From Pseudarthrobacter sp. NBSH8 (GTDB lineage Bacteria > Actinomycetota > Actinomycetes > Actinomycetales > Micrococcaceae), in the NCBI RefSeq assembly GCF_014217545.1, contig NZ_CP043178.1:3968001-4032000 (forward strand): a stretch of DNA of 64,000 bases, read 5' to 3'. The position numbers and the translations under genes were made by a program. Positions 51,876 to 61,351 of this stretch are shown here, in pieces. Below the pieces are notes generated by a model. That model was not told where the DNA came from. It saw only the letters and a list, made by a program, of their open reading frames with translations, and searched no databases. The stretch's first letter is position 1; every line of letters begins with the position of its first letter.

Positions 51876-53616
51876 CCCGGATTTTTCATCGGACGGCGGT
51901 CGGGGCGCCGGGTCCGGGTTTTTGTCGTCCCGGCGGGCTGGATCGGATTTAGGGCGTGGCTGAAGGGCCCCGGGGTCGCGGGGCGGGGCGCGGGCTTCCA
52001 CTGATCCCGTTGGCGTGCTCTTTCCGGCTCGTTGGTTGACGGGGGCTGCGGTGTCAGGTCCGCAGCAGGTGTGCGGGGCGGTTAGCGGCTGCAGCGATCC
52101 GGCTGATCGCTTCGAGCAGTGCGGCGATGAGGGGTTTCTCCGGTGCGGCGTCGGGCAGCAGCAGGTGGGTCCGGCGGGCGCGGGTGATGATCTTGCCGGC
52201 GGTGGCGAAGAGCCGGTAGCGCCAGCGTTTGATGTCCCAGCCCTGTGCCTTGTGGCCGTCGGGCAGGGCGGTGAGCTGGAGCCAGGAGACCAGGTTCGCG
52301 GCCAGGACCGCGAGGTTCGCCCAGGCCTGGTTCGCGGCGAAATCGAAGAAGGGGAGCTTGCTCAGGCCGGTGTTCTTCAGCGTCTTGATGCGGTTCTCGC
52401 AGCGGCCGCGGGCCCGGTGCCGGGCGTCCAGGAACGGTCCGTGCCAGCGTGGGGCATTCGTCAGGAACGCTGTTACACGGTGACCGTCGATGTCGAGCAG
52501 GGTCGGTGTCGCACCGGGGTGCAGCGGTTCGGCGCGCAGGAAGATCTTCGTCCCGGGCGGGTAGTCCTCGAGCGGGATCACCTGGGTGGCGTTGATGACC
52601 CAGGCGTCGTCGCGTTCGTTGCCGTCCTGGTCCAGGGCCGGCTGCCAGTATTTCTTGTCGTTGATCCAGTCGATCATGTGGGCCTTGCCGACCGGAACCG
52701 GGTACGAGACGGAGAACTGCACGCCGCGCGAATGCAGGTACCAGAGGAACTTCCGGGACGCGCCGGCGCTGTCGGTGCGGACCAGGATTTTCTCCCCGTC
52801 CAGTTCGTCGTCTTCACCGTAGAGTGCGTCGGGCAGGACCGCGATGGCGGCCTCGAAGATGCGGATGTGGTCCTCGGCGTTGTTCGCTGTTGCCCCGCCG
52901 TGGCGCAACAGCACCGCGAGTTCCTCCCCGGTGCCTCGGCCGGAACCGTAATCGATGCTGGCGGTGAACGGGGCGAATCCAAACCCGCCCTTGTAGTTGC
53001 CGGTGGCTCGTTCCTTCTCGGAGTGCGAGGCCACCAGTGTGGCGTCGAGGTCGATGACCAGCGGGTCCGCGGCCGTCGCCGTCACCGCCGGGCTGCGGTC
53101 ACCCGCGGCTTCCCATGCCCGGGTCCGCAGTTCCTTGGACAGGGTCGAAAAACCGTAATCGAAAACGTCCGGGTTCTTCACGGTGCGTTCGAAGAACCGC
53201 GAGACTGTCGCGTTCGAGGGCACTTTCCCGAACACTCCGGGCTGGGAGCGCAGGATGTCCAGGTCGGAGGCGTACTCGCCGCCGGCGGCGAGCATCACCG
53301 CCAGCGACCCGAGCAGCCTCCCTGGCCGGTGCGAGGCCATCGCGGGGACGAACTGGCCCAGCCGGTCCTCGCACAGATCCCGGAACCCGAGGGCGTCAAT
53401 GAATGAAGTCAGGACCCTGGCACCGGCATGGGAGACCAGCGACTGGCCGGTGAAAGTGACCGGGACGGATGGGAAGACCTTGGTAGACTGGGGCATCGAA
53501 AAGGTGCTCCTTCAAGACACGGAAATAACGGCGTAGACACCCCTATTTTCCCTTGTCAGAGCACCTTTTCGTCTCTTAAACACACCCGTCAGCCCAAGAC
53601 TGATGAAAACCCCGGG
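51876..53616 (-). mobile_element. IS1380-family insertion sequence, complete
   Basis: The 1741-base element is bounded by imperfect 15-base terminal inverted repeats: CCCGGATTTTTCATC at 51876-51890 and its counterpart ending at 53616 (reverse CCCGGGGTTTTCATC), 13 of 15 matching. It is flanked by the direct repeat TTAG at 51872-51875 and 53617-53620, a 4-base target duplication usual for IS1380. It holds one intact transposase gene. It is inserted upstream of the GT2 operon. Confidence 0.92.
52054..53496 (-). CDS. IS1380-family transposase
   Basis: A 480-residue DDE transposase. The N-terminal part contains a helix-turn-helix-like region (YASDLDILRSQPGVFGKVPSNATVSRFFERTV); the first catalytic Asp is in PLVIDLDATLVASHSEKE, the second in ILVRTDSAGASRKFLWYL, and the Glu in RARGRCENRIKTLKNTGL. 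Full length for the family, with no frameshift, so the element may still be active. The gene starts 120 bases inside the right end of the element. Confidence 0.93.
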   Translation of the reverse strand: MPQSTKVFPSVPVTFTGQSLVSHAGARVLTSFIDALGFRDLCEDRLGQFVPAMASHRPGRLLGSLAVMLAAGGEYASDLDILRSQPGVFGKVPSNATVSRFFERTVKNPDVFDYGFSTLSKELRTRAWEAAGDRSPAVTATAADPLVIDLDATLVASHSEKERATGNYKGGFGFAPFTASIDYGSGRGTGEELAVLLRHGGATANNAEDHIRIFEAAIAVLPDALYGEDDELDGEKILVRTDSAGASRKFLWYLHSRGVQFSVSYPVPVGKAHMIDWINDKKYWQPALDQDGNERDDAWVINATQVIPLEDYPPGTKIFLRAEPLHPGATPTLLDIDGHRVTAFLTNAPRWHGPFLDARHRARGRCENRIKTLKNTGLSKLPFFDFAANQAWANLAVLAANLVSWLQLTALPDGHKAQGWDIKRWRYRLFATAGKIITRARRTHLLLPDAAPEKPLIAALLEAISRIAAAANRPAHLLRT

Positions 53617-53966
53617 TTAGCGCTTTATCCGGTCATGGGTCTGGTCTCTGGCCCCAGCAAACATAGCCTTCGACTCTTGCCGTGATGAAGAGCCTATTGC
53701 CGGCCTGACGCAGAGTCACCAGTAGCAAGTACTCACTTTTGTACGGCGGCCTACGCGTTTTCCGACCACGTACAGGGGTTTATCCGCCGGCTCGAATATT
53801 AGGTATGGGGGTTGTTATTCGGCCCGCATTTTAGGTATTGGGGGATTTCTTGCGGGTCGCACTCCCGGGGTCTACGCTTGACAATTAACTGGGGTGCCGC
53901 CACTGTTTCTGGGCCAGTGCGCAAAGGGACTCCAGCCCGTCTACTCTGATGCGCCAGGAGCCCACG
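53497..53966. other. IS right end and leader of the PKD-domain gene
   Basis: The IS right end occupies the stretch to 53616. Beyond it lies about 350 bases with no gene. Two direct copies of a TTAGGTAT-(T)-GGGGG motif occur at 53799-53811 and 53831-53844, 32 bases apart. A TTGACA hexamer lies at 53878-53883 with only a weak -10. The ribosome-binding site CCAGGAG precedes the ATG at 53967. Confidence 0.6.
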
Positions 53967-56201
53967 ATGAAAACTACCCGTGCCGCCAAGTGGCTGAGCC
54001 AAACACTCGCCATAGCCGTCATCGTTGCGGGCTCCCTTCTGGCCGCTTCCCCCGTGGCATCGGCGGACCCGGCCTACGGCACTCCGAGCCTAAGCTATTC
54101 AGGTGTCAGCAACCCGCCCACGTCGGACAAGCCGCAGAGCAAGCTGTGGTGGAACGACGGCTCGTGGTGGGCGGACATGTGGAAGGCCGGGAGCGGGTGG
54201 TCCATTTTCCGGCTGGACCGCGCCACCCAGTCCTGGGTGGACACGGGCGTCGTGAATGACACCCGCGGCAGCACGCTCGCTGATACCTTGTGGGACGGCA
54301 GCCACCTGTACATTGCGTCCCATGTAGTGACTATCAGTGGAGACGGCCCGCCAAATCCGTCCCTCTCGGGGCAGCCGGCAAAACTGTACCGCTATAGCTA
54401 CTCAGCAGGTAAGTACACGTTGGACAGCGGGTTTCCCACGGAGATCACTAACAACTCCAGCGAATCAATGACCATCGATATCGACTCGACCGGAATGCTC
54501 TGGGCAACGTGGACGCAGGTCACGGGCAACGCGACATCCGGCTTCACCAACAGCGTCTACGTCAATTACGCCGCGAATGGAGGCCCTGGCTGGGCCACCC
54601 CGTTCGTTGTTCCGGTCTCCAATCCGAACCCCGCCCCTGACGACATTTCAGCTGTGGTGGCATACGGGAAAAAGAAAATCGGCGTGATGTGGAGCGACCA
54701 GATCACTGGTTCCGTATGGTGGGCAACGCGCACCGATGGAACAGCTCCAACGGCGACGTCATCGTGGAAAGTCCAGCCAGCGATCCAGGGAAAAGGACAG
54801 GCAGATGACCACCTGAACCTAAAGACTCTTCAGGCGGACACCTCCGGGCGGGTTTTCGCGGCGGTCAAAACCAGTCTCAACGATTCCAGCTCCGACCCGA
54901 CGCTGCCTCAGTTGCTGCTGCTGGTTTTCAAACCGGGAACCGGGTCCTTCTCCACGTCGACAATTTCCGTAGCCGGCGACTGCGTCTCCCGGCCGCAGAT
55001 CATGCTGGATACCCAGAACAACCTGGTTCGGGCCTTCCAGACGGCGCCGCCAACATCCGCGAGCGGCTGTGCCTATTCCGGCGTGGCGGGCAGCATATAT
55101 GAGAAGACCGCGTCCATGGACAACCCGGTATTCGGATCCGGACGGGGCACGCCCATCATCCAGAGCGCCTCCTCGTCGAACATGAACAACGTGACCACAA
55201 CCAAGCAGAGTGTGGACAACTCCACCGGCATTGTGGTCCTGGCCAGCGACCACGTGGCAAAGCGTTACTGGTTCTCGGACCGGTCCCTGGGACCGGTAAC
55301 ACCGCAACCCGCACCAACAGCAGCTTTCACAGCCGCACCCACCACCGGCACCGCACCGCTAAACGTCAGCTTCACCGACACCTCCACCGGCACACCCATT
55401 TCCTGGTCCTGGACCTTCGGCGACGGCGGCACCTCCAACGCCCAGAACCCAGCCCACACGTACGCAGCCGCTGGCACCTACACAGCCACACTGACCGCCA
55501 CCAACGGCGGCGGCACAAGCTCCGCCACCACAACCATCAGCGTCAACCCGGCTCCCCCGGCCGGCGGCGTAACGGTGGTCGGCTCAGCCACAACGTTCGC
55601 GGGAACGGCCGCCTCCGCCGTGTCGTTGCAGGCACCGGCCGGAACGTCACCCGGAGATGTGCTGGTCGCGGCCATCACGGCGGACCTGAATCCGTCCATG
55701 GCCTCGGTGCCTGCTGGCTGGATCCCCCTGGTGAATGCCCTTTCGATCAACAGCGGGTCAACATCCGGTGCCCGGGCCTTCGCCTACTACCATGTGGTGG
55801 GCGCCGCCGATCCGGCAAGCTACAGCTGGATGTTGAGCACTTCCGTGCGGTGGGGCGGCGGCGTTACGGCCTACCGCGGCGTCGATAACGCCAACCCGCT
55901 GGACGGCCCGCTGACCACGGCAGTTGACACCACATACTCCGCGACCAGCATCACGGTTCCCGGCAGCACGACGGCCACCAACGGCGCAATGCTGATCGGC
56001 GGAGTCGCGTGTGATTGCGCTTCTCCGGTCGTGACGGCGCCCGCTGGCTGGACCGGACGGTGGGAGGCTGCCGGTGGCCAGATCGCGGAACTGGCAGACC
56101 GGGTCCAAACCAGCGCTGGCTCCACTGGTGCGTCAACCTGGACCCTGAGTGCCGCGCGGGCTGTCGCTGCATGGCGGACGGCGCTCAAGCCGGCCAGCTG
56201 A
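53967..56201 (+). CDS. secreted PKD-domain protein
   Basis: A 744-residue exported protein. A clear signal peptide (about residues 1-34, ending SPVASA) is followed by a region of about 420 residues with repeated W/Y-rich blocks suggesting a beta-propeller (SKLWWNDGSWWADMWKAGSG, DDISAVVAYGKKKIGVMWSD). A PKD domain follows at about 450-535 (TAAFTAAPTTGTAPLNVSF, WTFGDGGTSNAQNPAHTY), then a C-terminal domain of about 210 residues rich in Ala/Thr. No membrane anchor at the end. It is likely a surface or matrix protein of the polysaccharide system, perhaps binding the glycan. Confidence 0.85.
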   Translation: MKTTRAAKWLSQTLAIAVIVAGSLLAASPVASADPAYGTPSLSYSGVSNPPTSDKPQSKLWWNDGSWWADMWKAGSGWSIFRLDRATQSWVDTGVVNDTRGSTLADTLWDGSHLYIASHVVTISGDGPPNPSLSGQPAKLYRYSYSAGKYTLDSGFPTEITNNSSESMTIDIDSTGMLWATWTQVTGNATSGFTNSVYVNYAANGGPGWATPFVVPVSNPNPAPDDISAVVAYGKKKIGVMWSDQITGSVWWATRTDGTAPTATSSWKVQPAIQGKGQADDHLNLKTLQADTSGRVFAAVKTSLNDSSSDPTLPQLLLLVFKPGTGSFSTSTISVAGDCVSRPQIMLDTQNNLVRAFQTAPPTSASGCAYSGVAGSIYEKTASMDNPVFGSGRGTPIIQSASSSNMNNVTTTKQSVDNSTGIVVLASDHVAKRYWFSDRSLGPVTPQPAPTAAFTAAPTTGTAPLNVSFTDTSTGTPISWSWTFGDGGTSNAQNPAHTYAAAGTYTATLTATNGGGTSSATTTISVNPAPPAGGVTVVGSATTFAGTAASAVSLQAPAGTSPGDVLVAAITADLNPSMASVPAGWIPLVNALSINSGSTSGARAFAYYHVVGAADPASYSWMLSTSVRWGGGVTAYRGVDNANPLDGPLTTAVDTTYSATSITVPGSTTATNGAMLIGGVACDCASPVVTAPAGWTGRWEAAGGQIAELADRVQTSAGSTGASTWTLSAARAVAAWRTALKPAS

Positions 56202-56238
56202 CCGGGGCGCGTGAAAACCGGCCGTCTGATCGAACCGC

Positions 56239-57573
56239 CTAAACCACGGTTCGGAAAAACAGCTCAGTGACCGTGGCCAGCCGGTGCGGGTCCGCCACAC
56301 CGCAGAGCTCGCGGGCGGAGTGCATCGAGAGCAGGGGAACGCCGACGTCGACAGTCCGGATCCCCAGTCGGGTGGCGGTCAGGGGGCCAATGGTGGAGCC
56401 GCAGGGCATCACGCTGTTGGACACAAATTCCTGGTACGGCACCTTCGCTTCGCCGCACAGCCTGGCCCAGAACGCCGCGCCGGCGGCGTCCGTCGCGTAC
56501 CGCTGGTTGGCGTTGATCTTCAGCAGCAGGCCGCCGTTCAGGACCGGATGGTTGGCCGGATCGTGCCGCTCCGGGTAGTTGGGGTGAACGGCGTGGCCCG
56601 CGTCCGCGGAAACGCAGAACGACGCCGCCAGTGCTTGCCGCCGCTGGCTCACCGATGCACCCAGGCCGTCGGAGACCCGCACCAGCACGTCCTCAAGAAT
56701 GGGTCCGCACGCTCCCGAACGTGAATTCGAGCCGATTTCCTCGTGGTCGAACGCCGCGAGGACGGCAATCGGCGCACCCTTGCCCGGGGCACCCGCGGCG
56801 GAAGAAGCAGCGTGCGCGATCAGCGCGGCCAGCCCGGCGTGCGTCGCGGACAGGTTATCAAGGCGCCCGGAGGCGAAGAACTCACCGTTAGCCCCGAAAA
56901 CCGCTGGCTTCTGTGTGTCTGCAATAACGACGTCGTACCCGCCGATCCCCGCAGGATCAACCGAAGCGCCACCAGGCACATGGGACGCCAAAACGCCCAG
57001 CAGATCTACGTCGTCGGGATTCCCCAGGCCCCACACGGGGTTCATGTGCCGCTGCTTGTCCAGGGTCAGGCCGTCGTTCACCGCACGGTCAAGGTGGATG
57101 GCCAGCTGCGGGAAGCGGAGCATCGGGCCGGTGGCGGTGAGATGTTCGGTGCCGTCCAGCATGACCAGCCGGCCCGCCAGCTGAAGTTCGCGGTCCAGCC
57201 AGGAGTTCAGCAGCGGGCCGCCGTAGACCTCCACCCCTGCCTGCAGCCAACCGAACGCTCCGGTGGTGGGTTTGGGCTTCAGCTTGAAGGACGGGGAGTC
57301 AGTGTGCGCACCGAGGATGTTGAACCCGGTAGTGGGCCCGGCGTCTTCCGGGACCACCCAGGCGATCAGTGCGCCGTCCCGGACCAGGTAGAACGATCCG
57401 GCCCCGCCGGCCCAGGGGTCACGCTCGTCCAGGCCCGTGAACCCGGCCTCCTCCAGCCGCCGGGCGGCCTCGTGGACGGCGTGGAAACTCGACGGTGATG
57501 CGCTGACGTACGCGCCAAGGTCCTGGATGTGGTCAACGGCACTGGAAGCGGCGGCGGCGGAAGGTGAAGGCAT
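56239..57573 (-). CDS. apeB: M18-family aspartyl-type aminopeptidase
   Basis: A 444-residue di-zinc aminopeptidase of family M18. Metal and catalytic residues can be placed: NILGAHTDSPSFKLKP (His, Asp), GRLDNLSATHAGL (bridging Asp), AAFDHEEIGS (catalytic Glu and ligand Glu), and the final MHSARELCG (His). It removes N-terminal residues from peptides in the cytoplasm. The gene is unrelated to the adjacent polysaccharide locus and converges with the PKD gene. Confidence 0.92.
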   Translation of the reverse strand: MPSPSAAAASSAVDHIQDLGAYVSASPSSFHAVHEAARRLEEAGFTGLDERDPWAGGAGSFYLVRDGALIAWVVPEDAGPTTGFNILGAHTDSPSFKLKPKPTTGAFGWLQAGVEVYGGPLLNSWLDRELQLAGRLVMLDGTEHLTATGPMLRFPQLAIHLDRAVNDGLTLDKQRHMNPVWGLGNPDDVDLLGVLASHVPGGASVDPAGIGGYDVVIADTQKPAVFGANGEFFASGRLDNLSATHAGLAALIAHAASSAAGAPGKGAPIAVLAAFDHEEIGSNSRSGACGPILEDVLVRVSDGLGASVSQRRQALAASFCVSADAGHAVHPNYPERHDPANHPVLNGGLLLKINANQRYATDAAGAAFWARLCGEAKVPYQEFVSNSVMPCGSTIGPLTATRLGIRTVDVGVPLLSMHSARELCGVADPHRLATVTELFFRTVV

Positions 57574-57583
57574 GGTTCCGAGT

Positions 57584-58313
57584 CTAAATGGTCACATTGA
57601 GCCCGGCAGTGTAACCGGCGGATGCCGATCCTGTCATGGTGGCCAACTGGTAGATGCCGCCGTCATCCCTGAAGACGTTGTCCGACTGCAGCGTGGTGCG
57701 GGCCATGTTGCTGACACTGGCCTCGTAGCCGTGAGTGGCGTAGACGTCGTCGCAGGCGGCCTTGGTCAGGGCGATCTGCGATACAGCCAGCACCTGACCG
57801 GCGGCCGTGGCGTTGCTCATGGACTGGAACACCTCGAAGTGGATATGCGGCCAGCGCCCGGAATAGGCGCCGGGGAAGATGGACGCAAAGGTGACCTGGC
57901 CGTTGGAGTCGGCCTCCTGGACGCCGCGGAGGTAGTTTTCGTTTGCCAGTCCGGAATCGTACATGGAGTACCTGCCGTCCCGGTCGCAGTGCCAGGCGTA
58001 CACGGCCGCACCGGCCAGCGGCACGCAGCCGTTGGCGTTGTCCAGCAGGGTCAGGGTGAACGTCAGCGGCACGCCTTCAGCCTTGGCTGACCCCGTCCCG
58101 AAGCTGGCGGTGATGTCCTGCCGCACCACGCCGGAGGCTGCCAGGACGTTGGGGCCGTTGGAGCCGTCCCCGGGAAAGGGACCCGCTGTTCCTGCGGGAT
58201 CTCCACGCCGCACTCCGCGATCGCAACATACCGAGGGAACGGCGGCTGATCATGGTGGACAGATCGAACTCGAGGCCGCGGTCGTGGTTGGGGTGGGGAA
58301 GGTGGGTGCTCAT
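57584..58313 (-). pseudogene. intradiol dioxygenase-like secreted protein, frameshifted and signal-deleted
   Basis: The 3' part (57584 to about 58190) codes TAGPFPGDGSNGPNVL, YAWHCDRDGRYSMYD and FPGAYSGRWPHIHFEVF, the core of exported intradiol-dioxygenase-like proteins, including the Tyr and His-x-His iron ligands. The 5' part (MSTHLPHPNHDRGLEFDLSTMISRR, from 58313) is their usual Tat-type N-terminus with the Arg pair, but the hydrophobic signal after it is missing. A one-base loss near 58188, in what should be GAAACAGCG, puts the two parts in different frames. The intact protein would have about 300 residues. A functional product is unlikely. Confidence 0.75.
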
Positions 58314-58394
58314 GGCTCCATCCGACGCGTCCCGCCTATCCCCTGCATAGGCGGTTCCTGTGCGGAACCTGTGCGTCAGCAGGCCGCGCCAGTG

Positions 58395-59087
58395 TCAGTA
58401 GTCGGGATTGCTCGGGACCACCAGGCCGGTCTCGTAGGCGTACACCACTGCCTGGACCCGGTCCCGCAGGTGGAGTTTGGTGAGGATCCGGCGGACATGG
58501 GTCTTCACCGTTGCTTCCGACAGGAAATACCGGTGCGCGATCTCGGCGTTGGAGAGGCCCTCCGCCATGGCTTCGAGCATCTCGGTTTCGCGTGGGGTGA
58601 GGTCTTCGAGCAGGGGGTCCCGCGGCGCGGTGGAGGGTGCCGGCATGGCAGCACCGCGGACATAGGTCTCCAGCAGCCGCTGCGTGACGCGCGGGGCCAC
58701 CACGGCATCCCCGCTGGCCACCACCCGGACGGCGTTGACCAGGTCCGACGGCGCCACGTCCTTGAGGAGGAACGCGGACGCGCCTGCCTGCAGACCGGTG
58801 AACGCATATTCGTCCACATCAAAGGTGGTGAGGATGATGACCCGGGCACAGGATCCGGAGGCTGTGATGGCACGCGTTGCCTCGATGCCGTCCAGCACGG
58901 GCATCCGGACGTCCATCAGCACTACGTCGGGGTTCAGCTCGCGGACCAGCCGCACCGCCTCGGCACCGTCGGAGGCCTCACCAACAATATGCAGGTCTTC
59001 CTCGCCCTCAAGGATGAGGCGGAAGCCCATCCTGAGAAGCGGCTGGTCATCCACCAGCAGGACGTTTATCGGATGGGTCTCAGTCAC
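58395..59087 (-). CDS. response regulator, LuxR/NarL type
   Basis: A 230-residue two-domain regulator. The receiver has Asp13-14 and the phospho-acceptor D59 (VVLMDVRMP), with Lys in FLLKDVAPSDL. The C-terminal LuxR helix-turn-helix is LTPRETEMLEAMAEGLSNAEIAHRYFLSEATVKTHVRRILTKL. GTG start at 59085-59087, overlapping the histidine kinase end by 8 bases. It forms a pair with that kinase and probably controls the ABC transporter in the same operon. Confidence 0.93.
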   Translation of the reverse strand: MTETHPINVLLVDDQPLLRMGFRLILEGEEDLHIVGEASDGAEAVRLVRELNPDVVLMDVRMPVLDGIEATRAITASGSCARVIILTTFDVDEYAFTGLQAGASAFLLKDVAPSDLVNAVRVVASGDAVVAPRVTQRLLETYVRGAAMPAPSTAPRDPLLEDLTPRETEMLEAMAEGLSNAEIAHRYFLSEATVKTHVRRILTKLHLRDRVQAVVYAYETGLVVPSNPDY

Positions 59088-60429
59088 GGTTGCCTTGCAG
59101 TTGAGGTGGATGGTTGTGGGTTTCCGCGGGCTCGTCAGCCGGCCAGCTCAGGACGGCATGGACCCGCCAGCCGCGGCCGCGCCGCCCGGCCACCACGGTG
59201 CCTGCGTAGATACGCGCCCGTTCGGCCATACCCGCCAGCCCCTGGCCGGAACCGGGACCGGCAGAACCCGGCCCGCCGCCGTCGGAGGTGCCCGGACCCT
59301 GGACTCCGGCGCCGTCGTCGAGCACTTCAATGGTGACCGTGGAGCCGGCCCGGACGATTCCCACATCCACCCGTCCCAGCGACCGGCCATAGCGGAGCAC
59401 ATTGGTCAGTGACTCCTGGACTATCCGATAGACCGTCAGCTGGAACGCCGCGTCGTCGGGCATGGCCGGGCCGGTGTGTGAGTAGTGAAGCGGCAGGCCC
59501 GCGGTCCGGAAACCCTCCAGGAGCTTCGCCAGGCTGTCGCCGGAAGCAAGGGGCTGGCGCGGTGCGATTCCGCCGGTGTCGTCCCGGAGTACGCCCAGCA
59601 CGCGCCGCATGTCCGCCAGCGCGGTGCGGCCGGTCCGCGACAGTTCACCAAGCACCTCGCCGGCGCGGTCGGGACTTTTCCGGACCACGACGGCGGCGCC
59701 ATCGGAGAGGCTAACCATCACCGTCAGCGAGTGCGCCACGACGTCGTGCATTTCGCGGGCGATCCTGTTGCGTTCATTGACGGACGCCAGGCTTGCCGTC
59801 CGCGCCGCCCAGGCGGCGATCTCCTGCTCGTGCTCCCGTCGCTGCCGCACCGAGATGCCGATCCCGGTGGCGATGACGTTGGACAGGGCGATGGTGGCGC
59901 CGGTGGCGATGCTGGTCAGGAGGTGGAAATCCCCGGGATTGCCGCCGGCGTCGTGGATGAAGGAACTCTCCATGGGGCCGACGGCGGCCAGCAGGTATAG
60001 CAGGGCCAGCGGCGCCGTGGCGGCTGCCATCGCCACCAGCGCGAACCGGCGCGTGTGCACCAGGGCCACGGCGTAGAGCGAGAACCACAGCCCCGCCGAA
60101 ACGTTGGAGCCCCACGGGTGCAGCAGCGTGACCGCCACTTCCATGACCGCGACGAAGGCTGCCAGCGCCACGGGGTGGGAGCGCCGGAAGAACAGGGCCC
60201 CCGCGACCGCGAAGAGGAGCGCCGCCGCCAGCCAGGCGCCGGACATGATCGTGTCCACCACGGTCGGCGCCACCAGCAGCGCGTAGCCGAATATCACCAC
60301 ACCGTCCATCACCCGCGGGCGCTGGTAGAGGTACCGCCGGAGCAGGCCGCGGCGCTTGGCCGTGATTTCGGCAAAGGACGCATCGGCCTGACTGGCCGGC
60401 GCGTCCCTTACGAGTGCCGCTTCATTCAT
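59080..60429 (-). CDS. sensor histidine kinase, NarL-system type
   Basis: A 449-residue membrane histidine kinase. About six membrane helices lie in residues 40-195, then the HisKA_3 dimerisation domain with His228 (NERNRIAREMHDVVAHSL), then an HATPase with the N-box VYRIVQESLTNVLRYG and G-box DDGAGVQG. A short extracellular sensing part with several membrane helices is usual for cell-envelope stress sensors of the LiaS/DesK group. Between the permease and response-regulator genes. Confidence 0.93.
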   Translation of the reverse strand: MNEAALVRDAPASQADASFAEITAKRRGLLRRYLYQRPRVMDGVVIFGYALLVAPTVVDTIMSGAWLAAALLFAVAGALFFRRSHPVALAAFVAVMEVAVTLLHPWGSNVSAGLWFSLYAVALVHTRRFALVAMAAATAPLALLYLLAAVGPMESSFIHDAGGNPGDFHLLTSIATGATIALSNVIATGIGISVRQRREHEQEIAAWAARTASLASVNERNRIAREMHDVVAHSLTVMVSLSDGAAVVVRKSPDRAGEVLGELSRTGRTALADMRRVLGVLRDDTGGIAPRQPLASGDSLAKLLEGFRTAGLPLHYSHTGPAMPDDAAFQLTVYRIVQESLTNVLRYGRSLGRVDVGIVRAGSTVTIEVLDDGAGVQGPGTSDGGGPGSAGPGSGQGLAGMAERARIYAGTVVAGRRGRGWRVHAVLSWPADEPAETHNHPPQLQGNRD

Positions 60430-60449
60430 GCTCTAAGCCTGGTGTCCGC

Positions 60450-61346
60450 CTAGACGTCGCGTTTCTTGAGCACGATCATGGCCGGAACCAGAAACAGCAG
60501 AACGTAGCCCAGGAAAATCAGGCCGCCCTGCCAGGGATCGATGACGCCGTCGGTGTGGCCAATGGACAGGAACCGTCCGCCGGCGTCGCTGGGGAGGTAC
60601 TGGGGCACGTACTTCCAGAAGTCACCCGGGATGAAGGCCATAAAGCTTGCCGCGATGGACACCACGAAGAACAGGCCCACCAGCACGGTGATGCCGCCGG
60701 CGGAGTTGCGGAGCAGCGCGCCGAGTGAGAGGCCGATCAAGGCCACGCCGGCAACGTAGAGTCCGCCCGTGAAGATGCTGTACAGCACGCCGTCCGTGGA
60801 CCAGGCCAGGTCCATGCCCAGGCCCTGGAAAACCGGCATGGCAATCAGGAACGTGGCCACTGCGGCGATGGTGGTGATGACGTAGGAGATCACGGCGAGC
60901 AGGATTGCCTTGGCCACAAAGACCGGCGTGCGACGCGGGACGGCGTCCATGGTGGAACGGATCATGCCCGTGGCGTATTCGGAAGAGATGAACAGGACGG
61001 CCAGCGAGCCCAGGACCAGAATGCCGATCTGCAGGCCGGCATTGGGCAGGTTGTACAGGTCAAAACCAGATCCCGGCGGGAAGGACTGCGCCATCATTTC
61101 GGGCGTCAGGGCCTGGCCCTGGTCCCGCGCCCGCCGGGCCATTTCGTCCAGGAAGGAGAACCGGATCAGTACGGCAAGGGCTCCGACGCCGACAATCGCC
61201 ACCAGCGTCAGGAACAGCAGGATGCGGGTGGACATCAGGGAGAACAGCTTGATCCATTCGGACCGCAGGACACCGCCGAACGTCACCCCCTTGGTGCCAG
61301 CGGTGGTGCGGACACGGGAAGTTTGGGTATCAGTCATGGTGGTCAT
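60450..61346 (-). CDS. ABC-2-type transporter permease
   Basis: A 298-residue permease with six membrane helices (first at about residues 39-60, LMSTRILLFLTLVAIVGVGALAVLI), an extracytoplasmic loop and ABC-2-type sequence LFISSEYATGMIRSTMDAVPRR. The start is ATG at 61344-61346 (MTTMTDT) behind AAGGA, 5 bases after the ATPase stop. It pairs with the ATPase upstream; with the two-component system this resembles bacitracin/lantibiotic or envelope-stress exporters. Confidence 0.9.
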   Translation of the reverse strand: MTTMTDTQTSRVRTTAGTKGVTFGGVLRSEWIKLFSLMSTRILLFLTLVAIVGVGALAVLIRFSFLDEMARRARDQGQALTPEMMAQSFPPGSGFDLYNLPNAGLQIGILVLGSLAVLFISSEYATGMIRSTMDAVPRRTPVFVAKAILLAVISYVITTIAAVATFLIAMPVFQGLGMDLAWSTDGVLYSIFTGGLYVAGVALIGLSLGALLRNSAGGITVLVGLFFVVSIAASFMAFIPGDFWKYVPQYLPSDAGGRFLSIGHTDGVIDPWQGGLIFLGYVLLFLVPAMIVLKKRDV

Positions 61347-61351
61347 CGTCC

